Positions 46,603 through 56,115 of a stretch of 64,000 bases of DNA are shown one piece after another (position 1 is the stretch's first letter; every line of letters begins with the position of its first letter). Where the stretch lies: positions 62,001-126,000 of the forward strand of contig JACQYW010000009.1 in NCBI GenBank assembly GCA_016208015.1, given 5' to 3'. The translations under genes were made by a program, and so were the position numbers. This DNA is from Nitrosomonadales bacterium. Lineage in GTDB: Bacteria; Pseudomonadota; Gammaproteobacteria; Burkholderiales; Gallionellaceae. The notes below the pieces were generated by a model. It saw only the letters and a program-made list of their open reading frames with translations, searched no databases and was not told the origin of the DNA.

Positions 46603-48612
46603 ATGGACGACATTGTGATATTGCCGTTGGATGTGATTGGCTGGTCAGTCCAGTTCTGGATAGTACTCGGAGCGGCGGGATTGCTGCTGCAACGCGTGCC
46701 GCGCCTGATCAACGATGTCATCTTTCCGCTCAGTGCATTGGTGTCGCTGAGTCTCGCAGCAGCCGGTCTGTGGGCGCTCGCCGTAGCACCCGGCGTCATG
46801 GTGCTTCCGCTCGGTCTGCCCGATCTGCCGTTCCATCTTCGTCTCGATCCGCTCTCCGGCATCTTCCTGATCCTGCTGGGGGGCGCTTCATTCGGCGTGT
46901 CGCTGTATAGCGCCGGATATTTCAAATCCATGGCTGGCGGTACGCTCGGTCTGCTCTGTCTGCAATATCACCTGTTCCTTGTCGGCATGACGCTGGTGCT
47001 GCTGGCCGACGATGCCTACATGTTCATGGTGGCGTGGGAGGCCATGGCGCTGGCATCCTATTTTCTTGTCACCACCGATCACAGCATCCCCGACATCCGC
47101 AAAGCGGGCTACCTCTATCTGCTGATCGCGCATGTGGGCGCAATCGCCATCCTGCTGAGTTTTGGCGTGATGCAGGGCGGTAACGGCATCGCTGCCTATA
47201 CCTTCGACGCGATGCGCAGCGCGCATCTGGATCCGTTCTGGTCATCGGCAGCCTTTCTGCTGGCGCTGTTCGGTTTTGGCGCGAAGGCCGGTGTGCTGCC
47301 CATGCATGTCTGGTTGCCCGAGGCGCATCCCGCCGCGCCTTCGCCGGTATCCGCGCTGATGAGCGGCGTGATGCTGAAGACGGCGATCTACGGCATCCTG
47401 CGCGTCACCTTCGACCTGCTCGATACGCAACTTTGGTGGTGGGGCGTGCTGGCGCTCGGTTTGGGACTGCTCACCGCCGTGTTCGGCGTGATGTTCGCCG
47501 CCGTGCAGGGCGACATGAAACGCCTGCTGGCCTATTCCTCCATCGAGAACATCGGCCTGCTGCTGGTCGGTATCGGCCTGACCATCATCTTCCATGTCTA
47601 CGGCAAGGATGCGCTGGCGGCGCTGGCACTTACCGCCACGCTGTACCACAGCCTCAACCACGCCATGTTCAAGAGCCTCCTGTTCATCGGCACCGGCTCC
47701 ATCCTGCACGCCACCGGCGAACGCAACATGGGGCGACTGGGCGGACTGATCCGCCGCATGCCCTGGGCGGCAGCGCTGATGCTGGTCGGCGTGCTTGCCA
47801 TCTCGGGCCTGCCTCCGCTCAACGGCTTCGTGTCGGAATGGCTGCTGCTGCAGGCTTTCCTGTTGTCACCCGGTTTGCCGAACAGTTACATCAACATGCT
47901 GGTGCCGGTGGCGGCCGCGGTGATCGCGCTGGCGGCGGCATTGGCCGCGTATGTGATGGTGAAGTTCTACGGCGTGATTTTCCTCGGCCAGCCGCGCGAA
48001 CATGCCTTGGAACACGCGCATGACGCGGACATATGGGAACGAATCGGCATGGGCTGGCTGGCACTCGCCTGCGTGGTGCTGGGACTGGCGCCGGTGTTCG
48101 TGGTGGGACAACTGGACCATGTGTCGCAGATGCTGCTGGGTGCGCAGCTGGGCAATGCCGCCGGCAACTGGGTGTTCCTCGCGCCGGTGGATACCGAACG
48201 CGCCAGCTACAGCCCGTTGTATTTCCTGCTCGCGGTGCTCGGCGTGATGCTGCTCGCCTCGGTGCTGGTGCGGCATCTGTATCACGGGCGGGTGCGGCGC
48301 AGCGACCCGTGGGATTGCGGCTTCCCGGCACAGACCGCGCGCATGCAGGATACCGCCGAAGGTTTCGGCCAGCCGATACGGCGCATCTTCGAGCCGTTCT
48401 TCAAGATCGAGCGGGAAGTGCCGAGCCCGTTCGATACGCATCCGCGCTATCACGGGCAGAGCGATGATCGCTTGTGGTACATCCTGTATCTGCCGGTCAA
48501 GCATCTCACCGAAAAACTTTCGTCGCTGGCGGGGATGCTGCAGCACGGGCGCATCCATCTGTATCTGACCTACACGTTTGTCACGCTGGTCGTCTTGCTG
48601 GTGTTCGTATGA
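46603..48612 (+). CDS. hyfB: Hydrogenase-4-like membrane subunit HyfB
   Basis: 669 residues, about 15-16 membrane helices; proton-translocating NuoL/Mrp-type subunit. Visible conserved parts: the helix-5 Glu in MVAWEAMALASYF, GFGAKAGVLPMHVWLPEAHPAAPSPVSALMSG and LAYSSIENIGLLL with YHSLNHAMFKSLLFIGTG. The length is close to E. coli HyfB. No clear ribosome site precedes the ATG. First gene of a six-gene complex; it overlaps hyfC by 4 bp. Confidence 0.92.
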   Translation: MDDIVILPLDVIGWSVQFWIVLGAAGLLLQRVPRLINDVIFPLSALVSLSLAAAGLWALAVAPGVMVLPLGLPDLPFHLRLDPLSGIFLILLGGASFGVSLYSAGYFKSMAGGTLGLLCLQYHLFLVGMTLVLLADDAYMFMVAWEAMALASYFLVTTDHSIPDIRKAGYLYLLIAHVGAIAILLSFGVMQGGNGIAAYTFDAMRSAHLDPFWSSAAFLLALFGFGAKAGVLPMHVWLPEAHPAAPSPVSALMSGVMLKTAIYGILRVTFDLLDTQLWWWGVLALGLGLLTAVFGVMFAAVQGDMKRLLAYSSIENIGLLLVGIGLTIIFHVYGKDALAALALTATLYHSLNHAMFKSLLFIGTGSILHATGERNMGRLGGLIRRMPWAAALMLVGVLAISGLPPLNGFVSEWLLLQAFLLSPGLPNSYINMLVPVAAAVIALAAALAAYVMVKFYGVIFLGQPREHALEHAHDADIWERIGMGWLALACVVLGLAPVFVVGQLDHVSQMLLGAQLGNAAGNWVFLAPVDTERASYSPLYFLLAVLGVMLLASVLVRHLYHGRVRRSDPWDCGFPAQTARMQDTAEGFGQPIRRIFEPFFKIEREVPSPFDTHPRYHGQSDDRLWYILYLPVKHLTEKLSSLAGMLQHGRIHLYLTYTFVTLVVLLVFV

Positions 48613-49571
48613 TGGCTGAATACGATCTCATCTTCGCTATCCTGTTCCAGCTCGCGCAGTTGTTGCTGGTGGTGCTGCTCGCGCCGCTGCTGAGCGGCTG
48701 GGTCAACCAGTGCCAGGCCTGGTTGCAGAACCGCTCCGGTGCGGGCGTGCTGCAGCCCTACCGCGTGCTGCGCAAACTGTTCCACAAGGATGCGGTGATC
48801 GCGCACAACGCCTCGCCGCTGTTCCGCGTCACGCCCTACATCGTGTTCGGCTGCATGTGGCTGGCGGCCGCCATCATCCCCATCATCGCGGTGGATCTGC
48901 CGTTCTCGCAGGCCGCCGACGTGATCGCGCTGGTCGGCGTGTTCGCGCTGGCGCGGGTGTTCATCTCGCTGGCCGCGATGGATATCGGCACCGCGTTCGG
49001 TTCGCTCGGTGCGCGGCGCGAGATGCTGGTGTCCTTCCTCGCCGAACCGGCCTTGCTGATGGTGCTGTTCACCGCCTCGATGATCAGCCATTCCACCCAG
49101 TTGCCGCGCATCGTCGACACCCTCGCGCATCACCAGTTCGTGCTGTACCCGAGCCTGGCTTTCGCCGCGCTCGCCTTCGTGATCGTGCTGCTGGCGGAGA
49201 ACGCGCGCATCCCGGTGGACAACCCCGGCACCCACCTTGAACTCACCATGATCCACGAGGCGATGATCCTGGAATACTCGGCGCGCCATCTGGCACTGAT
49301 CGAATGGGCCAGCAGCCTGAAACTGTTCGCCTACATCTCCATCGGCATCGCGCTGTTCCTGCCGCACGGCATCGCCGAGGTCGGTAACTGGGCTGGCTTG
49401 CCGCTGGCCATTCTGCTGTTGTTGCTCAAGCTGATGCTGGCGGGCGCGGGGCTGGCCGTGCTGGAGACGGTGATGGCCAAGATGCGTATCTTCCGCGCGC
49501 CCGAGTTTCTCGGCACCGCTTTCCTGCTGGCCGTGTTGGGCCTGCTGATCCACTTCCTGCTGGGGGCCTGA
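48609..49571 (+). CDS. hyfC: Hydrogenase-4-like membrane subunit HyfC (NuoH-like)
   Basis: 320 residues from the ATG overlapping the hyfB stop (ATGA); longer readings run into hyfB. About eight helices. The loop ENARIPVDNPGTHLELTMIHEAMILEYS is the NuoH/HycD signature that contacts the peripheral arm at the quinone or hydrogenase interface. This subunit couples redox chemistry to ion pumping in group-4 hydrogenases and complex I. It overlaps hyfE by one base. Confidence 0.92.
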   Translation: MMAEYDLIFAILFQLAQLLLVVLLAPLLSGWVNQCQAWLQNRSGAGVLQPYRVLRKLFHKDAVIAHNASPLFRVTPYIVFGCMWLAAAIIPIIAVDLPFSQAADVIALVGVFALARVFISLAAMDIGTAFGSLGARREMLVSFLAEPALLMVLFTASMISHSTQLPRIVDTLAHHQFVLYPSLAFAALAFVIVLLAENARIPVDNPGTHLELTMIHEAMILEYSARHLALIEWASSLKLFAYISIGIALFLPHGIAEVGNWAGLPLAILLLLLKLMLAGAGLAVLETVMAKMRIFRAPEFLGTAFLLAVLGLLIHFLLGA

Positions 49572-50233
49572 TGCAGATTCCCTACACCCTGCAATTCATC
49601 AACCTGCTCGCCGCGTTGCTGCTGCTGATCGCATTCGCCATGTTGGCGCAGCGCCGCATCCTGTCGTTGATCAACCTGTTCGCATGGCAGGGCGCGTTGC
49701 TGGCCGTGAGCACCTTCATCGTCGCTTACTCCACCAACCAGCATCATCTCTATTATTCGGCAGGCCTCACGCTGCTGCTCAAGGTGTTGCTGCTGCCCTG
49801 GCTGCTGCACCGTCTGATCAACCGCCTCAACGTGCGCTGGGACGTGGAGACGCTGATCAACATTCCCACCACCATGCTGGTCGGCATCGCGCTGGTGATC
49901 TTCTCTTTCAATCTGGCCGCGCCCATCTCGCAACTGGCCGAAGGCATCACGCGCGGTCTCATCGGCATTGCGCTGGCCAGCGTGCTGCTGTCGCTGCTGA
50001 TGATGCTGACGCGGCGCAAAGCGGTGTCGCAGGTGGTCGCCTTCCTTGCGCTGGAGAACGGTCTGTTCTTCGCCGCCACCAGCGCCACGCAGGGCATGCC
50101 GCTGGTGGTGGAGCTGGGCATCGCGCTCGACGTGCTGGTTGCCACCTTCATCTTCGGCGTGTTCTTCTTCCAGATCCGCGAGACCTTCGACAGCTTGGAC
50201 ATCACCCACATGGAGAAGCTCAAGGATGATTGA
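49571..50233 (+). CDS. hyfE: Hydrogenase-4-like membrane subunit HyfE
   Basis: 220 residues with about seven helices. The N-terminal half resembles NuoK-type helices (FAMLAQRRILSLINLFAWQGALLAVSTF) and the C-terminal half a second NuoK-like part ending ...VLVATFIFGVFFFQIRETFDSLD, the HyfE signature. Length is as in E. coli HyfE. A 227-bp gap with a structured repeat separates it from hyfF. Confidence 0.9.
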   Translation: MQIPYTLQFINLLAALLLLIAFAMLAQRRILSLINLFAWQGALLAVSTFIVAYSTNQHHLYYSAGLTLLLKVLLLPWLLHRLINRLNVRWDVETLINIPTTMLVGIALVIFSFNLAAPISQLAEGITRGLIGIALASVLLSLLMMLTRRKAVSQVVAFLALENGLFFAATSATQGMPLVVELGIALDVLVATFIFGVFFFQIRETFDSLDITHMEKLKDD

Positions 50234-50249
50234 ACATGGCGACATAAAT

Positions 50250-50361
50250 CTACTGCGCGAACCGGCATTGAGGTCGCGCGGTGCTCGGCATCCTCATGTA
50301 CTGATGTGTACACTCCGGTGCCTGCGCTCCGGGCTCCCCCAATGCCGGCCCGCTCGCTACG
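50250..50361. repeat. Structured dispersed element, copy A (within the hyf-like operon)
   Basis: 112 bp between CTACTGCGCG and CGCTCGCTACG, shared with copy B at 63675-63784. A central hairpin TGTAC/GTACA (50297-50312) is enclosed by a longer pairing of CCGGCATTG with CAATGCCGG. It sits between hyfE and hyfF, where there is no gene. Confidence 0.65.
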
Positions 50362-50460
50362 ATTTCTGCCGCCATGTTCTGGCACATAACAATTACCGGC
50401 GAGGACTGGCCAATTTCCCCTCTCCCGCAAGCGGACGAAGGGACTGTCACGGGGTAAATA

Positions 50461-51918
50461 ATGATTGACTTGCAACTCATGTCATTGTTGCTCATCCCGC
50501 TACTGGGCGGCGGCCTGCTGGCCGTGTTCGGTTCGCGCAGATGGGCGGCGGAGCTCAATTCGCTGATGAGTTTCTTCACCTTCGCCGCTTCCGTGGTGCT
50601 CACCGTACGCGTGGTGGAGTCCGGCCCGCAGGTCGCGTTCAACGAGCAGTTCTTCATCGACCAGTTCAACGTCTTCCTTGTCGCGCTCACCGCCTTCGTC
50701 GCTTTCACCACTTCGCTGTTCTCGCGTCCCTACATGCGCATCGAGCAGCATCACGGCAAGCTCTCCACCGGCATGCTGCATTTGTACTACAGCATGTACC
50801 AGCTGTTCACCTTCGCCATGCTGGTTGCGCTCACCACCAACAACATGGGCATCGTGTGGGTCGCGATGGAAGCGGCCACGCTGACCACCGTGCTGCTGGT
50901 GTCCTTGTATCGCACCCCGGCCAGTCTGGAAGCGGCGTGGAAATATTTCATCCTGTGCGGCGTCGGCATCGCGCTGGCGCTGTTCGGCACCATCCTGCTG
51001 TACTTCGCCGCCGAGCGCGTGCTGGGCCAGGGCGGTACGGCGCTGCTGTGGACGCACCTGAACCAGGTCAAGGGCGACCTGGAGCCGACTGTGTTGAAAC
51101 TCGCGTTCATCTTCCTGCTGGTGGGCTACGGCACCAAGGTCGGCCTGGTGCCGCTGCACAGCTGGTTGCCGGATGCGCACGCGGAAGGTCCAACGCCGGT
51201 GTCCGCCGTGCTGTCCGGCCTGCTGCTCAATGTCGCGCTGTGCGCCGTGGTGCGCAGCAAGGTGCTGGTGGACGGTTCGCTCGGCACCCACTTCGCCGGC
51301 AACCTGATGATGGGCTTTGGCCTGCTCTCGGTGCTGGTGGCGGCGTTCTCGCTGTTCCGGCAAAAAGACATCAAGCGCATGTTCGCCTATTCCTCCATCG
51401 AACACATGGGGCTGATCACCTTCGCCTTCGGCATGGGCGGTCCGGTGGCAACTTTCGCGGGCATGCTGCACATGACCGTACATTCACTGACCAAGTCGGC
51501 CATCTTCTTCGCCGTCGGCCATGCCGTGCAAAAGGTCGGCACGCAACAGATGGACAGCATTCGCGGCCTGCTGCAAGTCAGCCCCACGGTCGGCTGGGGT
51601 CTGGCACTGGGCACCTTCGCCATCCTCGGCATGCCGCCATTCGGCGTGTTCGCCAGCGAGTTCCTCATCATCACCACCGCCATGCACGAATACCCGTGGG
51701 CCACGCCCATCCTGCTGATCTCGCTCGGTGTGGCTTTCGCCGCCATCTTCGGCAAGGTGCAGCCCATCGTGTTCGGCGAGACCACCGCCAAACAGTTGCC
51801 GCATTCACCCGCGCTGGTGCCGGTGTTCGCGCACCTGTTGCTGGTGCTGATGCTGGGCCTGTACATGCCGCCCTATCTGGCCGACTGGTACCGCCAGGCC
51901 GCCGCGCTGTTAGGATAG
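50461..51918 (+). CDS. hyfF: Hydrogenase-4-like membrane subunit HyfF
   Basis: 485 residues, about 14 helices; second Mrp/NuoM-type subunit. Key segments: MGIVWVAMEAATLTTVLLV (helix-5 Glu), VGYGTKVGLVPLHSWLPDAHAEGPTPVSAVLSG and FAYSSIEHMGLI. Slightly shorter than E. coli HyfF. The ATG at 50461 follows a repeat-containing gap. Only 4 bp separate its stop from the next start. Confidence 0.92.
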   Translation: MIDLQLMSLLLIPLLGGGLLAVFGSRRWAAELNSLMSFFTFAASVVLTVRVVESGPQVAFNEQFFIDQFNVFLVALTAFVAFTTSLFSRPYMRIEQHHGKLSTGMLHLYYSMYQLFTFAMLVALTTNNMGIVWVAMEAATLTTVLLVSLYRTPASLEAAWKYFILCGVGIALALFGTILLYFAAERVLGQGGTALLWTHLNQVKGDLEPTVLKLAFIFLLVGYGTKVGLVPLHSWLPDAHAEGPTPVSAVLSGLLLNVALCAVVRSKVLVDGSLGTHFAGNLMMGFGLLSVLVAAFSLFRQKDIKRMFAYSSIEHMGLITFAFGMGGPVATFAGMLHMTVHSLTKSAIFFAVGHAVQKVGTQQMDSIRGLLQVSPTVGWGLALGTFAILGMPPFGVFASEFLIITTAMHEYPWATPILLISLGVAFAAIFGKVQPIVFGETTAKQLPHSPALVPVFAHLLLVLMLGLYMPPYLADWYRQAAALLG

Positions 51919-51922
51919 AACG

Positions 51923-53473
51923 ATGCCGATCAAACATCCCAACCTGAAACTCAACCGACTCACCGATGCGGTGCCCGCATGGACGGGCGACATCGCGCCG
52001 GAATATCTGCACGAGATTTGCCAGCAGGTGCGCGACGGCGGTGGCAGGCTGGTCGCGCTGTGGGGCAGCGATGTCCGGCAACAGGGCGGCGGCTTCATGC
52101 TGCATATCACGCTGATGAACGAGAGCGGACTGGTCTGTCTCAACGTACCGCTGCCGGTCGAACATCCGAACTACCCAGACATCAGCCGCATCTTCCCCGC
52201 CGCCAACCGCATGCAGCGCGCGGCCTACGACCTGCTTGGCCTCTACGCGCACGAAGGTCACGACCACCGCAAATGGTTGCGCCACGGCGCCTGGCACAGC
52301 GGCAGCTTTCCGCTGCGCAAGGATTTCGATGCCGCAGCCAGTCTCACCCATGAACCGGAAGACTATCCCTTCGTGCAGGTGGAGGGGCAGGGCGTGCACG
52401 AGATCCCGGTCGGCCCGGTGCACGCGGGCATCATCGAGCCGGGCCATTTCCGTTTCTCCATCATCGGCGAGCGCGTGCTGCGTCTGGAGCAACATCTGGG
52501 TTATGTACACAAGGGCATCGAGAAACGCTTCGAGAGCATGAGCCTACAGCAGGGCGCCAGGCTGGCCGGACGCGTGAGCGGCGACAGCACCGTGGCCTAT
52601 GCCTGGGCCTATGCGATGGCGGCGGAATGCATCGCCAAAGTGACGCCGTCCAGCCGCGCCTTATGGCTGCGCGCGTTGCTGCTGGAACGCGAACGCGTCG
52701 CCAACCATCTCGGCGATCTCGGCTATCTCGGCAATGACGTCGCGCTGTCGTTCGGCTTTGCCCAGTTCTGGATACTCAAGGAACAAGTGCTGCGCAACAA
52801 CGCTGCGCTGTTCGGCCACCGCTATCTGATGGACAAGATCGTTCCGGGCAGCGTCACCGCCAGTCTCGATGTCGAGGGCAAGCACATCATCGAGCAGGAA
52901 TGCGACATGCTCGACGAGCAGGTGCGCATCCTGCGCAACATCTACGACGAACATGCCGGCGTGCAGGACCGCTTCATCGGCACCGGCCGCGTCGAACCCA
53001 AACTGGCCGCGCAACTTGGTCTGTGCGGCATGGCCGGTCGCGCCAGTGCGCAAGCCTGGGATGCGCGCGTGCAGTTCGCCTGCGCGCCCTACGACAAACT
53101 GGACGTGAAGATGGCGACCTACCGCAACGGCGATGTCGCCGCGCGCGTCATCGTGCGTTTCGACGAACTGTTCGAGTCGCTGCGCCTGCAGCGCGAGATC
53201 ATGGTCAATCTGGTGCACGACAACGAAGCACCCACCCTGCTGGAGAAACTGCCCGCCAACGGCTTCGGCATCGGCCTGGTCGAAGGCTGGCGCGGTGAAG
53301 TGATGGTCGCCATCCACACCGATGCGCAGGGCAAGCTCACGCGCGTGCATCCGCACGATCCCTCGTGGCAGAACTGGCCGCTGCTGGAGCACGCCGTCAT
53401 CGACAACATCGTGCCGGATTTTCCGCTGATCAATAAGTCGTTCAACCTTAGCTACTCAGGGCAGGATCTCTGA
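51923..53473 (+). CDS. hyfG: NuoCD/HyfG-like large subunit lacking NiFe ligands (Ehr type)
   Basis: 516 residues: an N-terminal NuoC-like domain (about 1-170) fused to a NuoD/hydrogenase-large-subunit domain. At the first metal site, where hydrogenases have RxCGxC, this protein has RVSGDS (from Arg217). At the second, where hydrogenases have DPCxxC, it has DPSWQN (Asp479 onward). All four cysteine ligands are therefore missing and it cannot hold a NiFe centre. This is the defining feature of energy-converting hydrogenase-related (Ehr) complexes. Fold and partners are otherwise intact; substrate unknown. Confidence 0.9.
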   Translation: MPIKHPNLKLNRLTDAVPAWTGDIAPEYLHEICQQVRDGGGRLVALWGSDVRQQGGGFMLHITLMNESGLVCLNVPLPVEHPNYPDISRIFPAANRMQRAAYDLLGLYAHEGHDHRKWLRHGAWHSGSFPLRKDFDAAASLTHEPEDYPFVQVEGQGVHEIPVGPVHAGIIEPGHFRFSIIGERVLRLEQHLGYVHKGIEKRFESMSLQQGARLAGRVSGDSTVAYAWAYAMAAECIAKVTPSSRALWLRALLLERERVANHLGDLGYLGNDVALSFGFAQFWILKEQVLRNNAALFGHRYLMDKIVPGSVTASLDVEGKHIIEQECDMLDEQVRILRNIYDEHAGVQDRFIGTGRVEPKLAAQLGLCGMAGRASAQAWDARVQFACAPYDKLDVKMATYRNGDVAARVIVRFDELFESLRLQREIMVNLVHDNEAPTLLEKLPANGFGIGLVEGWRGEVMVAIHTDAQGKLTRVHPHDPSWQNWPLLEHAVIDNIVPDFPLINKSFNLSYSGQDL

Positions 53474-53985
53474 TGTACCAGATACTCAAACAAATCATCA
53501 AAACGGGCATCAAGACCGAAACCCCGCCGCAGGCGGATGAAGGCATGCGCCTGATCGAGCAACGACTGCAACAGGAGATACTCGACGTGTTCGGCGGCGC
53601 GCTCGCCATCCGTCAGGTGGATGCCGGTTCCTGCAACGGCTGCGAGCTGGAGATACACGCCGTCAACAACGCCTATTACAACATCGAAGGACTCGGCATC
53701 AAATTCGTCGCCGGTCCGCGCCATGCCGACCTGCTGCTTGTCACCGGCCCTGTCTCGCGCCACATGGAAGTCGCGCTCAAGCGCACCTACGATGCCACGC
53801 CCGAACCCAAACTCGTTGTCGCCATCGGCGACTGCGCCTGCGACGGCGGGATATTCGGCGAGAGCTATGCTAGTTGCGGCAAGGTCTCCAACGTCATACC
53901 GGTGGATGTGGTGGTGCAGGGGTGCCCGCCGACGCCAATAGCTATCTTGCAAGGGATACTTACTGCAATCAGTGCGAAGAAATAA
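53473..53985 (+). CDS. hyfI: HyfI/NuoB-like 4Fe-4S small subunit
   Basis: 170 residues. N2-type cluster cysteines are present: Cys54 and Cys57 (GSCNGCELE), Cys121 (GDCACDGG) and Cys151 (QGCPPTP). So the electron entry cluster next to the large subunit is kept although the NiFe site is gone. Shorter than E. coli HyfI. It overlaps the large subunit by one base. No ferredoxin-type HyfA or HyfH gene is nearby, so the electron partner is unknown. Confidence 0.92.
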   Translation: MYQILKQIIKTGIKTETPPQADEGMRLIEQRLQQEILDVFGGALAIRQVDAGSCNGCELEIHAVNNAYYNIEGLGIKFVAGPRHADLLLVTGPVSRHMEVALKRTYDATPEPKLVVAIGDCACDGGIFGESYASCGKVSNVIPVDVVVQGCPPTPIAILQGILTAISAKK

Positions 53986-54122
53986 CTGTAGGGGGCACGT
54001 TATTTATTTCCGCGCGATTAAGGAAAATGCATTGCGTTAGGTCGTATGTTATAGGTTATAGAGCGGGCATCGGTGAAGTTTTAGAGAGCCTGTTCATCCC
54101 GCTCAAGTATTCCCCTTGTGAA

Positions 54123-54136
54123 TTGATAATCATCAA
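54123..54136 (+). promoter_or_regulatory. Perfect FNR-type box TTGATAATCATCAA
   Basis: TTGAT-AATC-ATCAA matches the FNR/Anr consensus TTGAT-N4-ATCAA exactly. Its centre (54129.5) is about 41 bp upstream of the start point predicted from the -10 at 54158-54163, the class II activator position. Confidence 0.85.
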
Positions 54137-54157
54137 TGCACCTTCGCGCGCTGTCGC

Positions 54158-54163
54158 TATACT
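54158..54163 (+). promoter_or_regulatory. -10 element for ubiU promoter
   Basis: TATACT (5 of 6 to consensus). No matching -35 is seen 17 bp upstream, as expected for an FNR-dependent class II promoter. Predicted start near 54170, giving a 20-nt leader before the ubiU ATG. Confidence 0.65.
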
Positions 54164-54190
54164 TCGCACATTTGCACCAAGAGTCATTCC

Positions 54191-55204
54191 ATGTCGCAAC
54201 CCAACATCCCTCAACTCATCTGCCCCGCCGGCAGCCTGCCCGCCCTGAAGGCGGCGGTCGATAACGGCGCGGACGCCGTCTATCTCGGTTACAAGAACGA
54301 CACCAACGCGCGCAATTTCGCCGGGCTCAACTTCGACGACAAAGCGCTGCGCGAGGGCATCAGCTATGCGCACGCGAAGAAGCGCGAGGTGCTGATGGCG
54401 ATCAATACTTTTCCCCAGCCGGGGCGCGTGGCCGATTGGCATCGTGCCGTGGATGGCGCTGCCGCGCTCGGCGTGAATGCGGTGATCCTCGCCGATGTCG
54501 GTCTGCTCGATTACGCCAGCAAACGCCACCCCGATCTGCGTCTGCATCTCTCGGTGCAGGGTTCGGCTACCAGTTATGAAGCGGTGAATTTCGCGCAGCG
54601 CGAATTCGGTGTGCGCCGTGCCGTGCTGCCGCGCGTGCTGACGCTGGCGCAGGTGGAGAACGTGATCAAACACACCACGGTCGAGATCGAGGTGTTCGGC
54701 TTCGGCAGCCTGTGCGTGATGAACGAGGGCCGCTGCTGGCTTTCCTCCTATGCCACCGGCGAATCGCCCAACACAGTGGGTGCCTGCTCACCGGCCAAAT
54801 ACGTCAAATGGGAGAAGTCGCCGGGCATGATGTCCACGCGATTGAACGGCATCCTCATCGACCGCTTCGGCGACAACGAACCGGCCGGTTACCCGACCCT
54901 GTGCAAGGGCCGCTTCGAGGTGAACGGCTCAACCTATTACGCGCTGGAAGAACCGACCAGCCTCAACGTGCTGGAGATACTGCCCGAGATCGCGCGCATC
55001 GGCGTTGCCGCCATCAAGGTTGAAGGCCGCCAGCGCAGCCCGACCTATGTCGCGCAGGTCACCCGCAACATGCGCGCCGCGCTGGATGCATTGGCCCGTG
55101 ATGGCGAGCGCTACCAGGTGAAGCAGGCCTGGCAGGCCGAGCTGGCCAAGGTGTCGGAAGGCAGCCAGGCGACGCTGGGCGCGTACAGCAGGCCGTGGAG
55201 ATAA
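54191..55204 (+). CDS. ubiU: UbiU, O2-independent ubiquinone hydroxylation protein
   Basis: 337 residues, peptidase-U32-type fold. Four candidate 4Fe-4S cysteines at 175, 182, 199 and 238; the spacing 7-17-39 is exactly that of E. coli UbiU (169, 176, 193, 232). N-terminal [25 protein letters not shown] and [19 protein letters not shown] are typical. With UbiV it hydroxylates ubiquinone precursors anaerobically. FNR box upstream. ubiV follows after 4 bp. Confidence 0.95.
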   Translation: MSQPNIPQLICPAGSLPALKAAVDNGADAVYLGYKNDTNARNFAGLNFDDKALREGISYAHAKKREVLMAINTFPQPGRVADWHRAVDGAAALGVNAVILADVGLLDYASKRHPDLRLHLSVQGSATSYEAVNFAQREFGVRRAVLPRVLTLAQVENVIKHTTVEIEVFGFGSLCVMNEGRCWLSSYATGESPNTVGACSPAKYVKWEKSPGMMSTRLNGILIDRFGDNEPAGYPTLCKGRFEVNGSTYYALEEPTSLNVLEILPEIARIGVAAIKVEGRQRSPTYVAQVTRNMRAALDALARDGERYQVKQAWQAELAKVSEGSQATLGAYSRPWR

Positions 55205-55208
55205 GCGC

Positions 55209-56090
55209 ATGAAAATCTCTTTGGGACCTTTGCTGTATTTCTGGCCGAAACAGGCCGTGCTCGATTTCTATGCCGAGATGGCGCAGAACCCCGCGCTCGA
55301 CATCATCTACGTCGGCGAAGTGGTGTGTTCGCGCCGCCAGCAGTTGCGCGTGGCCGACTGGATCGCGCTGGCGCGTGAACTCTCCGATGCGGGCAAGGAA
55401 GTGGTTGTGTCAGCGCAGGCGCTGCTCGAATCGGAAAGTGACCTGAAATCGCTGCGCCGCCTGATGGATGAGGCCAATTGCAAGGTCGAGGCCAACGACC
55501 TCGGCGCGGTGAACATCGCCGCCGGTCGTCCTTTCGTCGCCGGGCCGCACCTGAATATCTACAACGAAAGCACACTGGCCACCTACGCGCGCTACGGCAT
55601 GCAACGCTGGGTGCCTCCGCTGGAGGCCGACCGCAAGCTGGTCGAGACGCTGCACAACAGCCGTCCCGCGGGTATCGAAACCGAAGTGTTCGTGCATGGC
55701 AAGTTAGCGCTGGCTTTCTCGGCGCGCTGCTTCACTGCACGGCATTACGACCTGAACAAGGATGATTGCCAGTTCAAGTGCATGGAGCATCCGGAAGGCA
55801 TCACGCTGAAGACGCGCGAAGGCCAGCCCTTCCTGACCATCAACGGCATCCAGACCATGTCGGCGCAGAGTTACAATCTGCTCAACGAAGTGCCGGACCT
55901 GCTGAAGATGGGCATCGACATCATCCGCCTCAGTCCGCAATCGCAGCACATGAACGAGATCATCGCCGCTTTCGACGCGGCGCGTAAGGGCGGCACGCCG
56001 CAGGCGGATACCGGTGCATGGTGTGCCGATGGGCTGGTGGATGGGTACTGGTTCGGCGATGCAGGTATCGCGCAGCATCACCTGGTTTGA
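55209..56090 (+). CDS. ubiV: UbiV, partner of UbiU in O2-independent ubiquinone synthesis
   Basis: 293 residues, U32-type fold. Cysteines 40, 174, 187 and 191 match the E. coli UbiV pattern (39, 180, 193, 197; spacing 13 and 4 at the end), in VVCSRRQQ and [20 protein letters not shown]. It binds 4Fe-4S and forms a heterodimer with UbiU. ubiT follows after 25 bp, with its own AAGGAG. Confidence 0.95.
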   Translation: MKISLGPLLYFWPKQAVLDFYAEMAQNPALDIIYVGEVVCSRRQQLRVADWIALARELSDAGKEVVVSAQALLESESDLKSLRRLMDEANCKVEANDLGAVNIAAGRPFVAGPHLNIYNESTLATYARYGMQRWVPPLEADRKLVETLHNSRPAGIETEVFVHGKLALAFSARCFTARHYDLNKDDCQFKCMEHPEGITLKTREGQPFLTINGIQTMSAQSYNLLNEVPDLLKMGIDIIRLSPQSQHMNEIIAAFDAARKGGTPQADTGAWCADGLVDGYWFGDAGIAQHHLV

Positions 56091-56115
56091 ATCGTCAGAC
56101 GCAAGGAGAAAACAA

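Noticed and set aside
51923..53473. Annotation of the large subunit as a NiFe hydrogenase
   Set aside because: All four cysteine ligands of the NiFe centre are replaced (RVSGDS and DPSWQN).
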